A stretch of 64,000 bases of DNA from Clostridia bacterium. Its GTDB lineage: Bacteria > Bacillota > Clostridia > Oscillospirales > Acutalibacteraceae. Location of the stretch: positions 1 to 64,000 of the forward strand of contig JAFXGM010000018.1 in NCBI GenBank assembly GCA_017513195.1. The letters run 5' to 3'. Of this stretch, positions 24,390-35,105 are shown piece by piece. The position numbers and the translations under genes are program-made. Each line of letters begins with the position of its first letter. Position 1 is the stretch's first letter. The notes below the pieces were generated by a model that was given only the letters and a program-made list of their open reading frames with translations, was not told where the DNA came from and made no database searches.

Positions 24390-26798
24390 ATGCAAAAGTT
24401 TATTCTTAATGGTAATTGGAATATGTCTGGCGGACAATACAACTGTCAAGGTACTGTTCCGGGTTCGGTATATTCATTTTTACTTGATAATAAGTTAATG
24501 GACGACCCTTATTATCGCACAAACGAGCTTGAAGCTTGCGAGATTTTGGAAGATGATTTTGATTTTTCCAGAAAGTTCGATTTTTCAAAACCCGACTTCC
24601 CTGTCCTTTTACACTGCGACGGTCTTGATACATTGTGCGATATTTACATAAATGGTAAGCACATTGCCTATACAGATAATATGCATCGTACTTATGAGTT
24701 TGACGTTACCGATGCATTGGTTGATGGCGAAAATGAAATTAAACTTCATTTTGCATCACCAAACAAATATACCCGCGAAATGCACGCAAAAGATCCTGTA
24801 CCAGGTACCACCGATACATTCCAAGGTTTTCCACACTTACGTAAGTGTTCTTGCATGATGGGATGGGACTGGGGCCCTCGCCTACCAGATGCAGGTATTT
24901 GGAAAGATATTTATCTTCTTACTGTTGATAGCGACAGAATTAGCGAAGTACACATTACACAGCATCACGAGGACGGCAAGGTTTACGTTACCCCTAACGT
25001 TACTACCGAAAAGAATGTAGCTGACGTTGTTGTAAAGGTTACTGCTCCTTGCGGTTGTGAATTTACTATTCCTGCAAACGTTGAAACCGAAATTGAAAAT
25101 CCTAAGCTTTGGTGGCCAAATGGTTTTGGTGAGCAAAATCTATACACTATTACGGTAGAGCTTGTTGAGAATGGAAAAGTTGTAGATAGCAACACCAAGC
25201 GTATTGGTTTGCGTACAATGAGGCTCGTACAAGAGCGCGACCAATGGGGCGAAAGCTTTTGTCACGAGGTTAACGGCATTAGATTCTTTGCGATGGGTGC
25301 CGACTATATTCCAGAAGACAATATCTTCTCACGTTATAGCAGAGAAAGAACATTCAATCTTATAAAGCAGTGTCACGACTGTAACTTTAACGCAATTCGT
25401 GTTTGGGGCGGCGGTATCTACCCTCACGAAGATTTCTTTGACGCATGTGATGAATACGGACTTGTTGTGTTCTGTGACCTTATGTTCGCTTGTATGTGTA
25501 TTCCCGGTTACCAAGAGTTCTTTGACAACGTTGAACTTGAAATTTGCGAAAATCTAAAGAGAATACGCCATCGCGCGTCTCTTGCTGTTATTTCGGGTAA
25601 TAACGAAATCGAAGAAGCAGTTGAATACTGGTGGCGCGATTCTTCACAAAACACACGTAAGCGAGTTTATCTAAAACTTTTTGAAAGACTAATACCAAAG
25701 ATTATTGACGAAGTTTGCCCATACGTTCCGTACATATCTTCTTCTCCAAGTTCGGGCGGCGGTTTTGTAGATATTCGCGGCGAAAGTGCCGGTGATTGTC
25801 ACTACTGGGAAGTATGGCACGGTAACAAACCTTTTACCGAATATCGCAACCATCACTTTAGATACTTAAGCGAATTTGGTTTTGAGTCATTCCCTTGCGA
25901 AAAAACTGTAAATTCATTTACATTACCCGACGAAAGAAATATCTTTAGTCGCACTTTTGAAATGCACCAACGTTGCAAAGGCGCTAATAAAAAGATACTT
26001 AACTATCTGGGCGATACATTCCTCTATCCTACAGAATTTGGCACATTGCTTTATGCTTCACAGCTATTGCAAGCCGAGGCTATTCGTTACGGTGTTGAGC
26101 ATATGCGTCGTCATCGCGGTAGATGTATGGGCGCTCTTTATTGGCAGCTTAACGATATATGGCCTGTTGCGTCTTGGGCAAGTATTGACTACTATGGCAG
26201 ATATAAGGCTTTACAATACGTTGCAAAACGATTCTTTGCTCCCGTTATGATTTCTTGTGCCGAAATTGGCGAAACAACTACTCGCCCATACGTTGTAATG
26301 TTAAAAGATTATGACTACACAACACAGGCAAGAATTGTTGTTACCAATGAAACAACAAGCGATGTAAATGGTACAATCAATTGGGAACTTCGCTCTGCCG
26401 ATAGTAAGATTATTACAATAGGCACTGCCGACGTAACAGTACCCGCACTTGATACGTATTGGCTTGATAACATCGACTTTAACAAAACCGACGTGCAGAA
26501 CAATTATCTAAGCTTTAGCTTCGTTGTTGATGGTAACGTCGTTTCTGAAGGCACAGTACTGTTTACCGTTCCGAAGCACTTTAATTTTGTTAATCCAAAT
26601 CTTCGTTACGAGATTAATGGTGACGAAATTACTGTTTTTGCTGATGCTTATGCTAAGAGCGTTGAAATAGATTCTCCAGATAGTGACTTTATTTTGAGTG
26701 ATAACTATTTTGATATGAACGCAGGCAGCAAGACGGTTAAAATACTTGAAGGCTCACCTAAAACAATTAAATTACGTAGCGTATATGACATAAGATAA
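24390..26798 (+). CDS. Beta-mannosidase, GH2 family
   Basis: 802 residues with no signal peptide, so it works in the cytoplasm on imported oligosaccharides. The order is sugar-binding-like domain (from 'LNGNWNMSGGQY'), immunoglobulin-like domain, TIM barrel, then beta-sandwich tail. 'MMGWDWGPRLPDAGIW' and 'IRVWGGGIYPHEDF' are typical of GH2 beta-mannosidases. The acid/base Glu is in 'SGNNEIEE' (near residue 405) and the nucleophile Glu in 'SEFGFESFP' (near 495). It releases mannose from the non-reducing end of beta-mannosides, for example from plant mannan or N-glycan cores. The neighbouring AraC regulator probably controls it. Confidence 0.93.
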   Translation: MQKFILNGNWNMSGGQYNCQGTVPGSVYSFLLDNKLMDDPYYRTNELEACEILEDDFDFSRKFDFSKPDFPVLLHCDGLDTLCDIYINGKHIAYTDNMHRTYEFDVTDALVDGENEIKLHFASPNKYTREMHAKDPVPGTTDTFQGFPHLRKCSCMMGWDWGPRLPDAGIWKDIYLLTVDSDRISEVHITQHHEDGKVYVTPNVTTEKNVADVVVKVTAPCGCEFTIPANVETEIENPKLWWPNGFGEQNLYTITVELVENGKVVDSNTKRIGLRTMRLVQERDQWGESFCHEVNGIRFFAMGADYIPEDNIFSRYSRERTFNLIKQCHDCNFNAIRVWGGGIYPHEDFFDACDEYGLVVFCDLMFACMCIPGYQEFFDNVELEICENLKRIRHRASLAVISGNNEIEEAVEYWWRDSSQNTRKRVYLKLFERLIPKIIDEVCPYVPYISSSPSSGGGFVDIRGESAGDCHYWEVWHGNKPFTEYRNHHFRYLSEFGFESFPCEKTVNSFTLPDERNIFSRTFEMHQRCKGANKKILNYLGDTFLYPTEFGTLLYASQLLQAEAIRYGVEHMRRHRGRCMGALYWQLNDIWPVASWASIDYYGRYKALQYVAKRFFAPVMISCAEIGETTTRPYVVMLKDYDYTTQARIVVTNETTSDVNGTINWELRSADSKIITIGTADVTVPALDTYWLDNIDFNKTDVQNNYLSFSFVVDGNVVSEGTVLFTVPKHFNFVNPNLRYEINGDEITVFADAYAKSVEIDSPDSDFILSDNYFDMNAGSKTVKILEGSPKTIKLRSVYDIR

Positions 26799-26802
26799 AT
26801 TC

Positions 26803-26837
26803 AAAGAGCAGTAATCAGACGATTACTGCTCTTCTTT
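26803..26837. terminator. Bidirectional terminator
   Basis: AAGAGCAGTAATC and GATTACTGCTCTT form a 13-bp stem with loop AGAC. It overlaps the last codons of the leftward SDR gene and serves the rightward mannosidase gene. Confidence 0.88.
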
Positions 26838-27695
26838 ATATATTGTTTCAGTTATTTTGCAAATAGTATCACGCTCATACTGAGATGCGGTATTTAATTT
26901 TTGTTTTTTAGGAAGTCCCCACACATTAAAAAATTTAGGACCAATCCATTCGTTTGTCTTACAGCCAATAAAAAGCCCTGAAATTATGTTCAAAGCGGCT
27001 TTTTTAGGTTTCATGAAGATAATCTTCATAGGATGCTTAATAAGCGTAAAAATGAGTTTTGGGTAATGATTGGTTATATTCGTAAACGTGATACCAGGAT
27101 GTACTATTGACAATGTTTCGTCATTGTTAAATAGACCGAAAAGCGAAAAGGTTAAAAATCGCTTTGCATTGCCGTAAACCTTACTTGCTGCGGAACGTGT
27201 TGAAAAATCAATGTCATTAACATCAATTTTTGAATAATTGTGAGCTATACTGCTAACTGCTACTATTCTACCACCTTTTTGCTTGATTAGTGGTGCAAGC
27301 TCACGCGCTAAATAATACGGTGATACAAAATTGATTTGAAAAACATTATCAAAACCTGTGTCACATTTGTGACGCGGTATTTTATAAGCACCTGCGTTTA
27401 AAATGAGATAATCGATATCAATTTGTCTTAAGCTTTCGACGACCGACTTTACTTGATTCATATTTTCAAGGTCAACAGTGATATGCTTTGCGTTAAGCGA
27501 TGGGTACTTTACTTTTAAATTATCAATTAATTTATTAGATTTTTGCGCATTACGGTCAAGGCAGACAATATTTGCTCCTAAATATGCCAAATACTCGCAT
27601 ACACAAATACCTATACCACCCGTCGCGCCGGAAACAGCAACGGTTTTTCCCCTTAATGACGACGTATTTTTGTTAAACCATTTATAATATTTCAT
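26823..27695 (-). CDS. SDR family oxidoreductase
   Basis: 290 residues. NAD(P)-binding SGATGGIG near residues 22-29, 'LILNAGAY', catalytic Ser in 'AVSSIAHN' and the pair in 'VYGNAKRFL' are all present. The layout and length resemble retinol dehydrogenase/WWOX-like SDRs. 'KLIFTLIKHPMKIIFMKPKKAAL' is the family-typical hydrophobic segment, which may touch the membrane. The start overlaps the PHP gene stop by 4 nt (ATGA). It is the last gene of the long ruvC-led run. The substrate is unknown. Confidence 0.8.
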   Translation of the reverse strand: MKYYKWFNKNTSSLRGKTVAVSGATGGIGICVCEYLAYLGANIVCLDRNAQKSNKLIDNLKVKYPSLNAKHITVDLENMNQVKSVVESLRQIDIDYLILNAGAYKIPRHKCDTGFDNVFQINFVSPYYLARELAPLIKQKGGRIVAVSSIAHNYSKIDVNDIDFSTRSAASKVYGNAKRFLTFSLFGLFNNDETLSIVHPGITFTNITNHYPKLIFTLIKHPMKIIFMKPKKAALNIISGLFIGCKTNEWIGPKFFNVWGLPKKQKLNTASQYERDTICKITETIYKEEQ

Positions 27696-28375
27696 TTTAT
27701 TAAATCGTAATCTCCGGATTTTAATATTTTAACAAGTGTCGCTTCGTCGGTAACGCGCTGATTTGTTAAAATACCAGACCAACATGCCGATTTCGGCAAG
27801 TGTGCATCGCCACCGGCGGTTAAAATCCATTCGGAGTGAATTGCAGCTGCATCAGCTGCTTGCGTGTTTTCTTCAGGCATATTACAAGCGTTAAAAACCT
27901 CAATACCATCAATGTATTCGCTTGGTAATAAACGAGGTGTTTTAATATATGACCTATCTCTAAAAGGATGTGCTTGAATACATAATGCACCAACGTCGTG
28001 CAATGTTGCCGACCAGGTTTCAATACTATGATCATCGCGTAGTTCGGGATGGTCGTAAAGAAATTTTGGGGTAATACCATAACACAAAATTTCTAACCCG
28101 TCAAACAAATGCTCCTCAATAGCGAAAATTATGTCTAAATCGTGGATTTGAGCGATTTTTTTGCATTCTAAATAATCATTCTCATATTGTGCAACAAATT
28201 CATTCCAGGGCAAATCTCGTTCAATTCCGGTGTTGCCTTTAAAAAAATGATTTGTCAAAACACAACCGCTGTATTCATTTTTAACAAGAGTATCAATAAG
28301 CTCTTGTTTTAACATCGGTGCGCACTTGCTGCAAGGTGCAGTATGGGCGTGCATTTGATATTTGTATTTTTTCAA
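27692..28375 (-). CDS. PHP domain metal-dependent phosphoesterase
   Basis: 227 residues from TTG 28375 (GGTAG eight bases upstream); GTG 28384 is the alternative. Metal-binding PHP motifs are in order: MHAHT, TNHFF, 'AIEEH', 'IQAHPFRD' and 'GGDAH'. Proteins of this class hydrolyse phosphoesters such as histidinol phosphate, nucleotides or oligonucleotides. A CSKC motif near residue 17 is unusual. It follows clpE by 13 bp and overlaps the SDR gene. The real substrate is unknown. Confidence 0.82.
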   Translation of the reverse strand: MKKYKYQMHAHTAPCSKCAPMLKQELIDTLVKNEYSGCVLTNHFFKGNTGIERDLPWNEFVAQYENDYLECKKIAQIHDLDIIFAIEEHLFDGLEILCYGITPKFLYDHPELRDDHSIETWSATLHDVGALCIQAHPFRDRSYIKTPRLLPSEYIDGIEVFNACNMPEENTQAADAAAIHSEWILTAGGDAHLPKSACWSGILTNQRVTDEATLVKILKSGDYDLIK

Positions 28376-28388
28376 GATTGTCACTACC

Positions 28389-30665
28389 CTATTTTAATAT
28401 TAACTGTCCGTCGGATATAGTCGCAGTGATCTTTTTTACTTGGGATTTTGAAATTATCATATCAACTACGGGACTTTCAATTTCTCGGCGAATAATATTG
28501 CGAAGCTCGCGAGCACCGGTTTTTGTACCGTTACATTTTTCAGCAATATATTTTGTTATATCTTTATCAAAATCAAATATAATATTTCGCTCTTTAAGTG
28601 CATCACAAAGCTCGTTAAGCATTATTTCTGCAATTTTTTGTAGTGATTCAACTGTCAATGGATTAAACACAACAATTTCATCCACACGAGCAATAAATTC
28701 AGGACGCAAGAACTCTCTAAGAGCTTTAAGTGCCTTTTCTTTTGAAGCATCAGCAACAGTTTTGCCAAAGCCTAAAAGATTATCGTTGCGTTCACTGCCT
28801 GCGTTAGATGTCATAACGATAATTGTGTTTTCAAAATTAACCGTTCTTCCGTGAGCGTCGGTAATCCTACCCTCGTCAAGAATTTGTAAAAGAATATTAA
28901 GCACGTCAGGATGAGCTTTTTCAATTTCATCAACAAGAATTACCGAATATGGTTTACGACGCACCTTTTCGGTAAGCTGACCTGCTTCGTCATAGCCCAC
29001 GTATCCCGGAGGCGCACCAATAAGACGAGATACAGAATGTTTTTCCATAAACTCTGACATATCAAGTCGTATGAACGTTTCAGGTGTATCAAAAAGTTGT
29101 TCAGACAGCACCTTTACAAGTGCGGTTTTACCAACACCGGTAGGACCAACAAAAATGAATGATGCCGGTCTGCGTAGTGCACTTGTTTTAACACGAGAGC
29201 GTTTTACAGCATTAGCGACAAGGCGTGTTGCATCCTTTTGACCAATTATATGCTCGTTAAGCACGTCTTCTAGCCTAGCGAGTTTTGAAAGCTCATTTTC
29301 TTCAATCTTGGATGCAGGAATACCTGTCCACATTTCAATTACAGTAGCTAAATGACGTTCTGTAACCGTATTATTAGCAGCTGCTTCACAAAGACTATCG
29401 GCCTGTGTGCGATATTTTTCTAGGTTTGATTTAACCATAGCTTGCTTTTCATAATCAGGGTTTTCCACTTCAGCAGCAAGCTCGTCTAACTGCTTAGAAT
29501 ATTCCGCAACCTTTTTATTTGCAATATAAAGGTCATCTATTGCCTTGTTTTCAAGACTTGCACAAGCGCAAGCTTCATCAAGGAGGTCAATGGCTTTATC
29601 CGGCAAAAATCTATCGGTAACGTAACGTTCAGAAAGATAAACGGCTTTTTCAACAATAGTGTCAGGAATTGTTACAGTGTGATACCCTTCGTAATATGGC
29701 TTGATACCAAGCATAACGTTAACCGCTTCTGTAATAGAGGGTTCTTCAACCGTTATTGGTTGAAAACGACGTTCAAGAGCTGCGTCTTTTTCGATATATT
29801 TACGATATTCTTTGAAAGTAGTGGCGCCAATTACCTGAATCTCGCCACGTGAAAGAGCCGGCTTTAATATATTGGCAGCATTCATTGAACCTTCCGCCGA
29901 GTCACCGGCACCCACAAGGTTATGAATTTCGTCAATAAATAATATTATGTTGCCCGCATCTTTTACTTCCTCAATAAGTCCTTTTACCCTGCTTTCAAAT
30001 TGACCGCGAAATTGTGTGCCCGCAACTAAGCTTGTAAGATCTAGTAGGAGTATTTCTTTATCAAGTAGACGTGCAGGTGCTGTTCCATTGACAATTTTTA
30101 TAGCAAGTCCTTCTACGATTGCCGTTTTGCCGACACCGGGCTCGCCAATAAGACAAGGATTATTTTTACTGCGACGAGAAAGTATTTGAAGCATTCTGTC
30201 AAGTTCTTTATCGCGACCAATGACTGTATCAAGCTTGCCTTCACGCGCTCTAAGTGTGAGATTATTACAATATTGATCTAAAAATTTCTTTTTCTTTTTC
30301 GATTTTTCACCCTTTGCCTGTTTTTGCTTGGTGTTTTCATCGTTATCTTCTTTGTCTTTGCTACCGCCAAATATATTTTTTAAAAAAGGAATGGCAGGAG
30401 CAGTGCCCATATCGAAGGTTTCATCATTTAGAGATTCGTCATCTAACATCATATCGCTATCTGATACCGCCTCTAAAAACTGATTACTCATCATTTCAAT
30501 ATCTTCGTCAGATATATTCATACTTTTAAGCATATCATCTACCGGTTTAATGCCAAGCTCTTTTGCACACATAAGACATAAGCCTTCGGGCTCTGCGTTT
30601 GGATTAAGAGGGTTTGACATAAAAACAACTGCAGGTCTTTTTTTACATTTTGAACACAATTTCAT
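28389..30665 (-). CDS. clpE: Clp protease ATPase, ClpE-like
   Basis: 758 residues. An N-terminal zinc finger (C-x2-C near residues 4-7, then CLMC near 30) marks the ClpE type; ClpC would carry the double N domain instead. Two AAA+ modules follow: Walker A GEPGVGKT near 172 and GPTGVGKT near 512, with the arginine-rich sensor regions in place. A short middle domain (~395-440) separates them. ClpE unfolds proteins for ClpP and is usually part of the heat-shock response. No CtsR-type operator was found in front of it, and it lies inside a long leftward run behind cvpA. Confidence 0.9.
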   Translation of the reverse strand: MKLCSKCKKRPAVVFMSNPLNPNAEPEGLCLMCAKELGIKPVDDMLKSMNISDEDIEMMSNQFLEAVSDSDMMLDDESLNDETFDMGTAPAIPFLKNIFGGSKDKEDNDENTKQKQAKGEKSKKKKKFLDQYCNNLTLRAREGKLDTVIGRDKELDRMLQILSRRSKNNPCLIGEPGVGKTAIVEGLAIKIVNGTAPARLLDKEILLLDLTSLVAGTQFRGQFESRVKGLIEEVKDAGNIILFIDEIHNLVGAGDSAEGSMNAANILKPALSRGEIQVIGATTFKEYRKYIEKDAALERRFQPITVEEPSITEAVNVMLGIKPYYEGYHTVTIPDTIVEKAVYLSERYVTDRFLPDKAIDLLDEACACASLENKAIDDLYIANKKVAEYSKQLDELAAEVENPDYEKQAMVKSNLEKYRTQADSLCEAAANNTVTERHLATVIEMWTGIPASKIEENELSKLARLEDVLNEHIIGQKDATRLVANAVKRSRVKTSALRRPASFIFVGPTGVGKTALVKVLSEQLFDTPETFIRLDMSEFMEKHSVSRLIGAPPGYVGYDEAGQLTEKVRRKPYSVILVDEIEKAHPDVLNILLQILDEGRITDAHGRTVNFENTIIVMTSNAGSERNDNLLGFGKTVADASKEKALKALREFLRPEFIARVDEIVVFNPLTVESLQKIAEIMLNELCDALKERNIIFDFDKDITKYIAEKCNGTKTGARELRNIIRREIESPVVDMIISKSQVKKITATISDGQLILK

Positions 30666-30695
30666 TTTAATAAAAACTCCTTGAAAAATGCCGAA

Positions 30696-31382
30696 TTAAA
30701 TAAATGGAGAAAATCCCATCAAAAATTTAAATAAATATGAAGAATTAATTGCATCATATGTAAATATCAAAAATCCACCCTTTGTAAAGGACAAAATGAT
30801 GCTTATAACCAGACAGAATATTATGGCGATGGCTGCACCCTTAACAACACCAAGTGCACCGCCTAAAAATTTATTAATATCACCAATAATACTGAATGTA
30901 AATAACTTATTCACGTATTTTGCTAATATTTTAGCAACGAACAATAAGATTATTACGAGAACAAAAGAAACTATTACCGATAATAATTTTACAACAGTCG
31001 GCTTAATCATTTTATCAGAAATGCTTTGAGCAATATTATCGCTCTGGTTTGAAAATTCATCTTCCGCAGAGGCAGTAACATTATCTTTTGATACACCAAA
31101 GAAGCTGTTTTCTGTTATAAATTTAGGTAATTTTTCCCAAACAGCATCAGCGGCATCGTTAATGTTGTCTTTTCCGGTTTCTTCAACGCTTTCTGCGATT
31201 GAAGGATATATAAAACTATCGTAACCTACTTCTGCAATTGGTGTGCTTACAGTAAATGCAATAACAATTGCGGCAACAAAGCCAACAACTTCAATTAAAG
31301 TTCGTACAAATCCTTTTTTTGCGGAAATAAAAACATAAAATAAAACTATTAAAATTACAATTGCGTCAAGAATATATGACAT
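30696..31382 (-). CDS. cvpA: CvpA family membrane protein
   Basis: 228 residues. Hydrophobic segments lie near residues 5-20, 30-50, 135-160 and 180-205, with a soluble loop (about 60-130) between the second and third. The start 'LDAIVILIVLFYVFISAKKGF' region and the late 'GGALGVVKGAAIAI' match CvpA, a protein linked to colicin V export and envelope homeostasis. It lies 30 bp before clpE and 2 bp after the DUF5711 gene. Confidence 0.85.
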   Translation of the reverse strand: MSYILDAIVILIVLFYVFISAKKGFVRTLIEVVGFVAAIVIAFTVSTPIAEVGYDSFIYPSIAESVEETGKDNINDAADAVWEKLPKFITENSFFGVSKDNVTASAEDEFSNQSDNIAQSISDKMIKPTVVKLLSVIVSFVLVIILLFVAKILAKYVNKLFTFSIIGDINKFLGGALGVVKGAAIAIIFCLVISIILSFTKGGFLIFTYDAINSSYLFKFLMGFSPFI

Positions 31383-31384
31383 AA

Positions 31385-32662
31385 TTATTTCTCACTTTCT
31401 TCTATTTCGATTTGAATAATTTCGGTATCATTAAGACAAGCAACGGAATCTGATGAAACAACAACAATTTTTCGTGTTCCGTAGTTACAATTACCTTTTC
31501 TTAACACTTTTCCATCTTCATTATATATAAAAATGGAAGTATCACATAATGAATATACACGACCACCGTCGTAATGAATGTCTGTTATAACATCACTGAT
31601 TTTAATTTCAGAAATTTTTTCACCTTCGTCTGAAACTAATATTACATTGTTATCACTACGGTCGTTTGGGCGATTAACAGTAAGCAGAACACCATCATCG
31701 GCATTTTTAAATGAATTGATTTCACCAGAAAAAGATATACTTTTTAAATTAAAATCCGACCAATCTAAAAAATTATATTTATCATCTGTAATTATTGAAA
31801 TTCCATCTCCGGTATTACCGATTTTCAAAACCAATGAATTGCCAAAATCAAGTGTATGAATTGGCGATGCAGAATCAAAATTAAAAATTTGAAGTTTTGA
31901 TTTATATTGACCCGAAACAACATCAAATGTAGATATTGCTAATTTATCACCATCTGTATCTACTAAAGCATTATTAATAAATTCTTTTGCAGAATTCCAA
32001 GTATATATCTCATTAAAATCATTATCATATACTGTTGCCGTTGATGTATAACTTTTGGAATGTGTTGCCACAACAAAATCGCCATCATCAGAAATGGAGG
32101 CAGTAATAATTTCGTCTTTGGTATTAATAGTATGCAGTTTACCAGTTAGATTATAAATGTTAACGGCATTTCCACCTTGGTCATAAAGTAACGCTCTGGT
32201 AGCGGATGTTGAAATAATTGGGTTTGAAAAGCCATGAAATTCATTTAAAACAATTTTACCGCCAGAAGAATACACCGTGATATTTGTGTCCGTCAAAACA
32301 TAGTAATAGTAACCGTTTGAAACGACATCTTTTATAGTTCCGCCGGAAATGCTTGTCGGATATCCACCGCTTCCAATTGTTGCAAAATAATTTAAAGTGT
32401 TTTCATAAAGTCCACCGGGCAAAACAGCAGATAAAACTAGGCAGGTCAATGTAATAAAAGCAAATATAGAAATAAAAATCTTATAGCGACGAATCCTTTT
32501 GAATTTTGAACCTTTAATAACTTTTATATCGTCATCTTTATCGTTGCCATCTTCAAATTTAAAGCGATTTTTATCCAAATTAGAATCCTTGGCGTCATTT
32601 TTGAAGTGTTTCTTTTTATGAAATAATGACTTTTTAATTTTCTTTTTTTTGTAATCTGCCAT
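31385..32662 (-). CDS. Membrane-anchored beta-propeller, DUF5711 family
   Basis: 425 residues. A strongly basic cytoplasmic tail (about 60 residues) is followed by one membrane segment (about 63-84). The outside part is built of repeated four-strand blades ('GGTIKDVVSNGYYYYVL', 'GKLHTINTKDEIITASIS', 'GGRVYSLCDTSIFIYN'). The layout matches the DUF5711 family of Clostridia, whose function is unknown. It sits between truA and cvpA in a tight gene run. Confidence 0.75.
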   Translation of the reverse strand: MADYKKKKIKKSLFHKKKHFKNDAKDSNLDKNRFKFEDGNDKDDDIKVIKGSKFKRIRRYKIFISIFAFITLTCLVLSAVLPGGLYENTLNYFATIGSGGYPTSISGGTIKDVVSNGYYYYVLTDTNITVYSSGGKIVLNEFHGFSNPIISTSATRALLYDQGGNAVNIYNLTGKLHTINTKDEIITASISDDGDFVVATHSKSYTSTATVYDNDFNEIYTWNSAKEFINNALVDTDGDKLAISTFDVVSGQYKSKLQIFNFDSASPIHTLDFGNSLVLKIGNTGDGISIITDDKYNFLDWSDFNLKSISFSGEINSFKNADDGVLLTVNRPNDRSDNNVILVSDEGEKISEIKISDVITDIHYDGGRVYSLCDTSIFIYNEDGKVLRKGNCNYGTRKIVVVSSDSVACLNDTEIIQIEIEESEK

Positions 32663-32675
32663 TTACACACCACCT

Positions 32676-33407
32676 TTAATAAAAAACTTCTTCTAAACGT
32701 AAAGCATGTGGGGGTAAAGTTTCCCCAGCTGCCGAACGGTTTTTTCTTTCAAAAACATCAACATAACAATCAAAATGCAACCTTTTTTGACCGACCGCAA
32801 GTGCGGTACCGGCAAGAATACGTACCATATTGTATAAAAATCCGTTTCCCTTAATTTCAAAATAGATTCTATTGCCGTCTTTTTTTACGCAACATTCATC
32901 AATTGTTCTAACGGTGTCATCTACCGTACGCTTTGCACTGGAAAAACCTTCAAAATCATGGGTGCCGATAATGCCTTTGCAAAAATTATTCATTAAATCA
33001 ATGTCAGGCTCGTTTTCAAGATGCAACATATAACGAGAATCAAATGGATTTAAAGTACCTGTATAAAATGAATAAATGTATTTTTTGCCTTTTGCGTTAT
33101 ATCTGGCATGAAAATCAGAATTGACTTCACAACAATCAATAACCGCAATATCGTTTGGTAATAACGAATTAAGTCCCCTTAAAAAAGCATTATCAGGAAA
33201 CTTATCTTCACAATCAATGTGACAACAAAACATTTTGGCATGAACACCTGCATCGGTGCGACTGCATCCTGTAACAGCAACGCGTTTTCCTAAAAGCTTT
33301 TCTAATGCATCTTGTAAAACCTGCTGCACAGTAATTCCATTAGGTTGTACCTGCCAACCATGATATGCAGTTCCATCATATGAAATTGTAAGCAGCATTC
33401 TTTTCAT
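32676..33407 (-). CDS. truA: tRNA pseudouridine synthase TruA
   Basis: 243 residues from the ATG at 33407 (GAGG six bases upstream; a TTG at 33419 overlaps that region). The catalytic Asp is in 'GCSRTDAGVHA', and 'DGTAYHGWQ' marks the N-terminus. TruA makes pseudouridine at positions 38-40 of the tRNA anticodon stem. It follows ecfT by 14 bp; the ecfA1-ecfA2-ecfT-truA order is common in Bacillota. Confidence 0.96.
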   Translation of the reverse strand: MKRMLLTISYDGTAYHGWQVQPNGITVQQVLQDALEKLLGKRVAVTGCSRTDAGVHAKMFCCHIDCEDKFPDNAFLRGLNSLLPNDIAVIDCCEVNSDFHARYNAKGKKYIYSFYTGTLNPFDSRYMLHLENEPDIDLMNNFCKGIIGTHDFEGFSSAKRTVDDTVRTIDECCVKKDGNRIYFEIKGNGFLYNMVRILAGTALAVGQKRLHFDCYVDVFERKNRSAAGETLPPHALRLEEVFY

Positions 33408-33421
33408 AACAAACCTCAAAA

Positions 33422-34246
33422 TTAAAAAACTATATTAATAGCAATAACTAAACCGCAAACTGCAAAAACAGTTAAAAAAGCAATATAATCTTTTAAACAA
33501 TATTTTAATTGCTTCATTCTTACTCTGCCTTCTCCGCCGTTATAACAACGACATTCCATAGCTTCAGCAAGCTCGTAAGCACGTCTAACAGACGAAATAA
33601 GTAGCGGGATTAGTATTGGAATTAAGGCTTTAATTCTTTGTAATAATTTACCGTTTTCTAAATCGGCGCCACGTGCTTTTTGTGCGTTCATAATTTTAAA
33701 CGTTTCTTCAATGAGTGTTGGAATAAAGCGTAGCGCTATTGTCATCATCATAGCAAGCGTATGAACAACCTTTTTAAGTCCAATAAAACGCAAAGGTGAT
33801 AACAATTTCTCAATGCCATCGGTCAAACTGTTTGGAGTTGTTGTATATGTTAGTTCTGCACTTGCAATAATAAGCAGCAAAATACGAACAATCATATATA
33901 ATGCTCTAATAAGAGCGATACTTGTAATTTTTAATCCCCAAAACAAATTAAGCGTCCAAGCCGGTTCAATCTCTCCATTACCTGAATAAAAGAGATTGAT
34001 AAGCATTGTAAAAATAATAATCGGTAAAATTGCTTTAAGATTTTTTAAATACATCCTAAGCGGAATTTTAGAAAGTATCATGCTAAAAAGTACAAAAGCA
34101 ATTAAAATTGACAGTGATATCCAGTTTTGAGAAACAAATATAAATACGATTATTAAAATCAATAGTATTAATTTTGTACGTGGGTCAAGCTTGTGTACAA
34201 AGGAATTGTTGTCAAAATACTGTCCAAATGTAATATCTTTAAGCAT
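33422..34246 (-). CDS. ecfT: ECF transporter transmembrane protein EcfT
   Basis: 274 residues from the ATG at 34246 (AAGGAGGT seven bases upstream), overlapping ecfA2 by 8 nt. It has five to six membrane helices. Coupling helices that contact the ATPases carry 'NAQKARGAD' (an intact ARG motif) and 'AMECRCYNGG', where the second motif reads CRC instead of the more usual ARG. It is the shared membrane scaffold for several vitamin S components, such as the one at 46466. Confidence 0.94.
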   Translation of the reverse strand: MLKDITFGQYFDNNSFVHKLDPRTKLILLILIIVFIFVSQNWISLSILIAFVLFSMILSKIPLRMYLKNLKAILPIIIFTMLINLFYSGNGEIEPAWTLNLFWGLKITSIALIRALYMIVRILLLIIASAELTYTTTPNSLTDGIEKLLSPLRFIGLKKVVHTLAMMMTIALRFIPTLIEETFKIMNAQKARGADLENGKLLQRIKALIPILIPLLISSVRRAYELAEAMECRCYNGGEGRVRMKQLKYCLKDYIAFLTVFAVCGLVIAINIVF

Positions 34247-35105
34247 TATGATTACCTCCTTTGACAAAGGTCATAAGATAATCAACTGCCTTTTCAACAG
34301 TAAAAATATCATTAGGAATATTAATGCCCTTTTCTCTTAAAGAAAGCATAATTTGAGTAACCATAGGAACGTTAAGACCAATGCTTTTAAGATATTCATG
34401 TTGACGAAATACATTTTCTGTTGTATCAAAAAGAGCAAGTTCGCCTTTATTCATAACAAGTAATTTATCGGCAATAAGAGCCATATCTTCCATATTATGA
34501 GAAATAATTAGAACTGTTGCATTATATTTTTTGCTGTAATCATCAATCATTTTAACAACACTTGCACGTCCCATAGGATCAAGACCTGCAACTGGTTCGT
34601 CAAAAATAATTATTTCAGGCTGCATTGCCATAACACCGGCAATCGCCACTCGCCTTTTTTCACCACCCGATAAATCAAAGGGAGATTTTTCAAGATATTC
34701 ATCTTTAATACCTACAAGTTCGCATATCTCTTTTATACGAATAGAAATTTCTTGTTCAGTAAGTCCCATGTTTTTAGGACCAAAAGCAATATCTTTATAA
34801 ACCGTATCTTCAAACAATTGATACTCAGGATACTGAAAAACAAGCCCAACGCGCGAACGAATTGCCCTAATGTTTTTTGGGTTTTCCCATATATTTTTAT
34901 TATCTAACAAAATTTCACCATCGGATGGTTTTAAAAGACCGTTTAAATGCTGTACAAGAGTCGATTTACCGGAACCGGTGTGACCTATTATACCGATAAT
35001 TTCACCCTTTTCGATGCTGAAACTAACGTTCTTAACAGCATCGTGCATATACGGTGTATTACCATCGTAGGTATGAGTTAAATTTTTCACTTCAAGAACT
35101 GACAA
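34239..35105 (-). CDS. ecfA2: ECF transporter ATPase EcfA2
   Basis: 288 residues from a TTG start placed directly after the ecfA1 stop; GGAGG lies eight bases upstream inside ecfA1. Walker A GHTGSGKST, Q-loop 'VFQYPEYQLF', signature LSGGEKRR, Walker B IIFDEP and the H-loop ISHNMED are complete. It pairs with EcfA1 and EcfT to power vitamin uptake. Confidence 0.95.
   Translation of the reverse strand: MSVLEVKNLTHTYDGNTPYMHDAVKNVSFSIEKGEIIGIIGHTGSGKSTLVQHLNGLLKPSDGEILLDNKNIWENPKNIRAIRSRVGLVFQYPEYQLFEDTVYKDIAFGPKNMGLTEQEISIRIKEICELVGIKDEYLEKSPFDLSGGEKRRVAIAGVMAMQPEIIIFDEPVAGLDPMGRASVVKMIDDYSKKYNATVLIISHNMEDMALIADKLLVMNKGELALFDTTENVFRQHEYLKSIGLNVPMVTQIMLSLREKGINIPNDIFTVEKAVDYLMTFVKGGNHNA

Noticed and set aside
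28300..30700. CtsR/McsAB-type heat-shock unit around clpE
   Set aside because: No mcsA, mcsB or ctsR gene and no tandem heptamer operator were seen; the gene is embedded in a housekeeping run.
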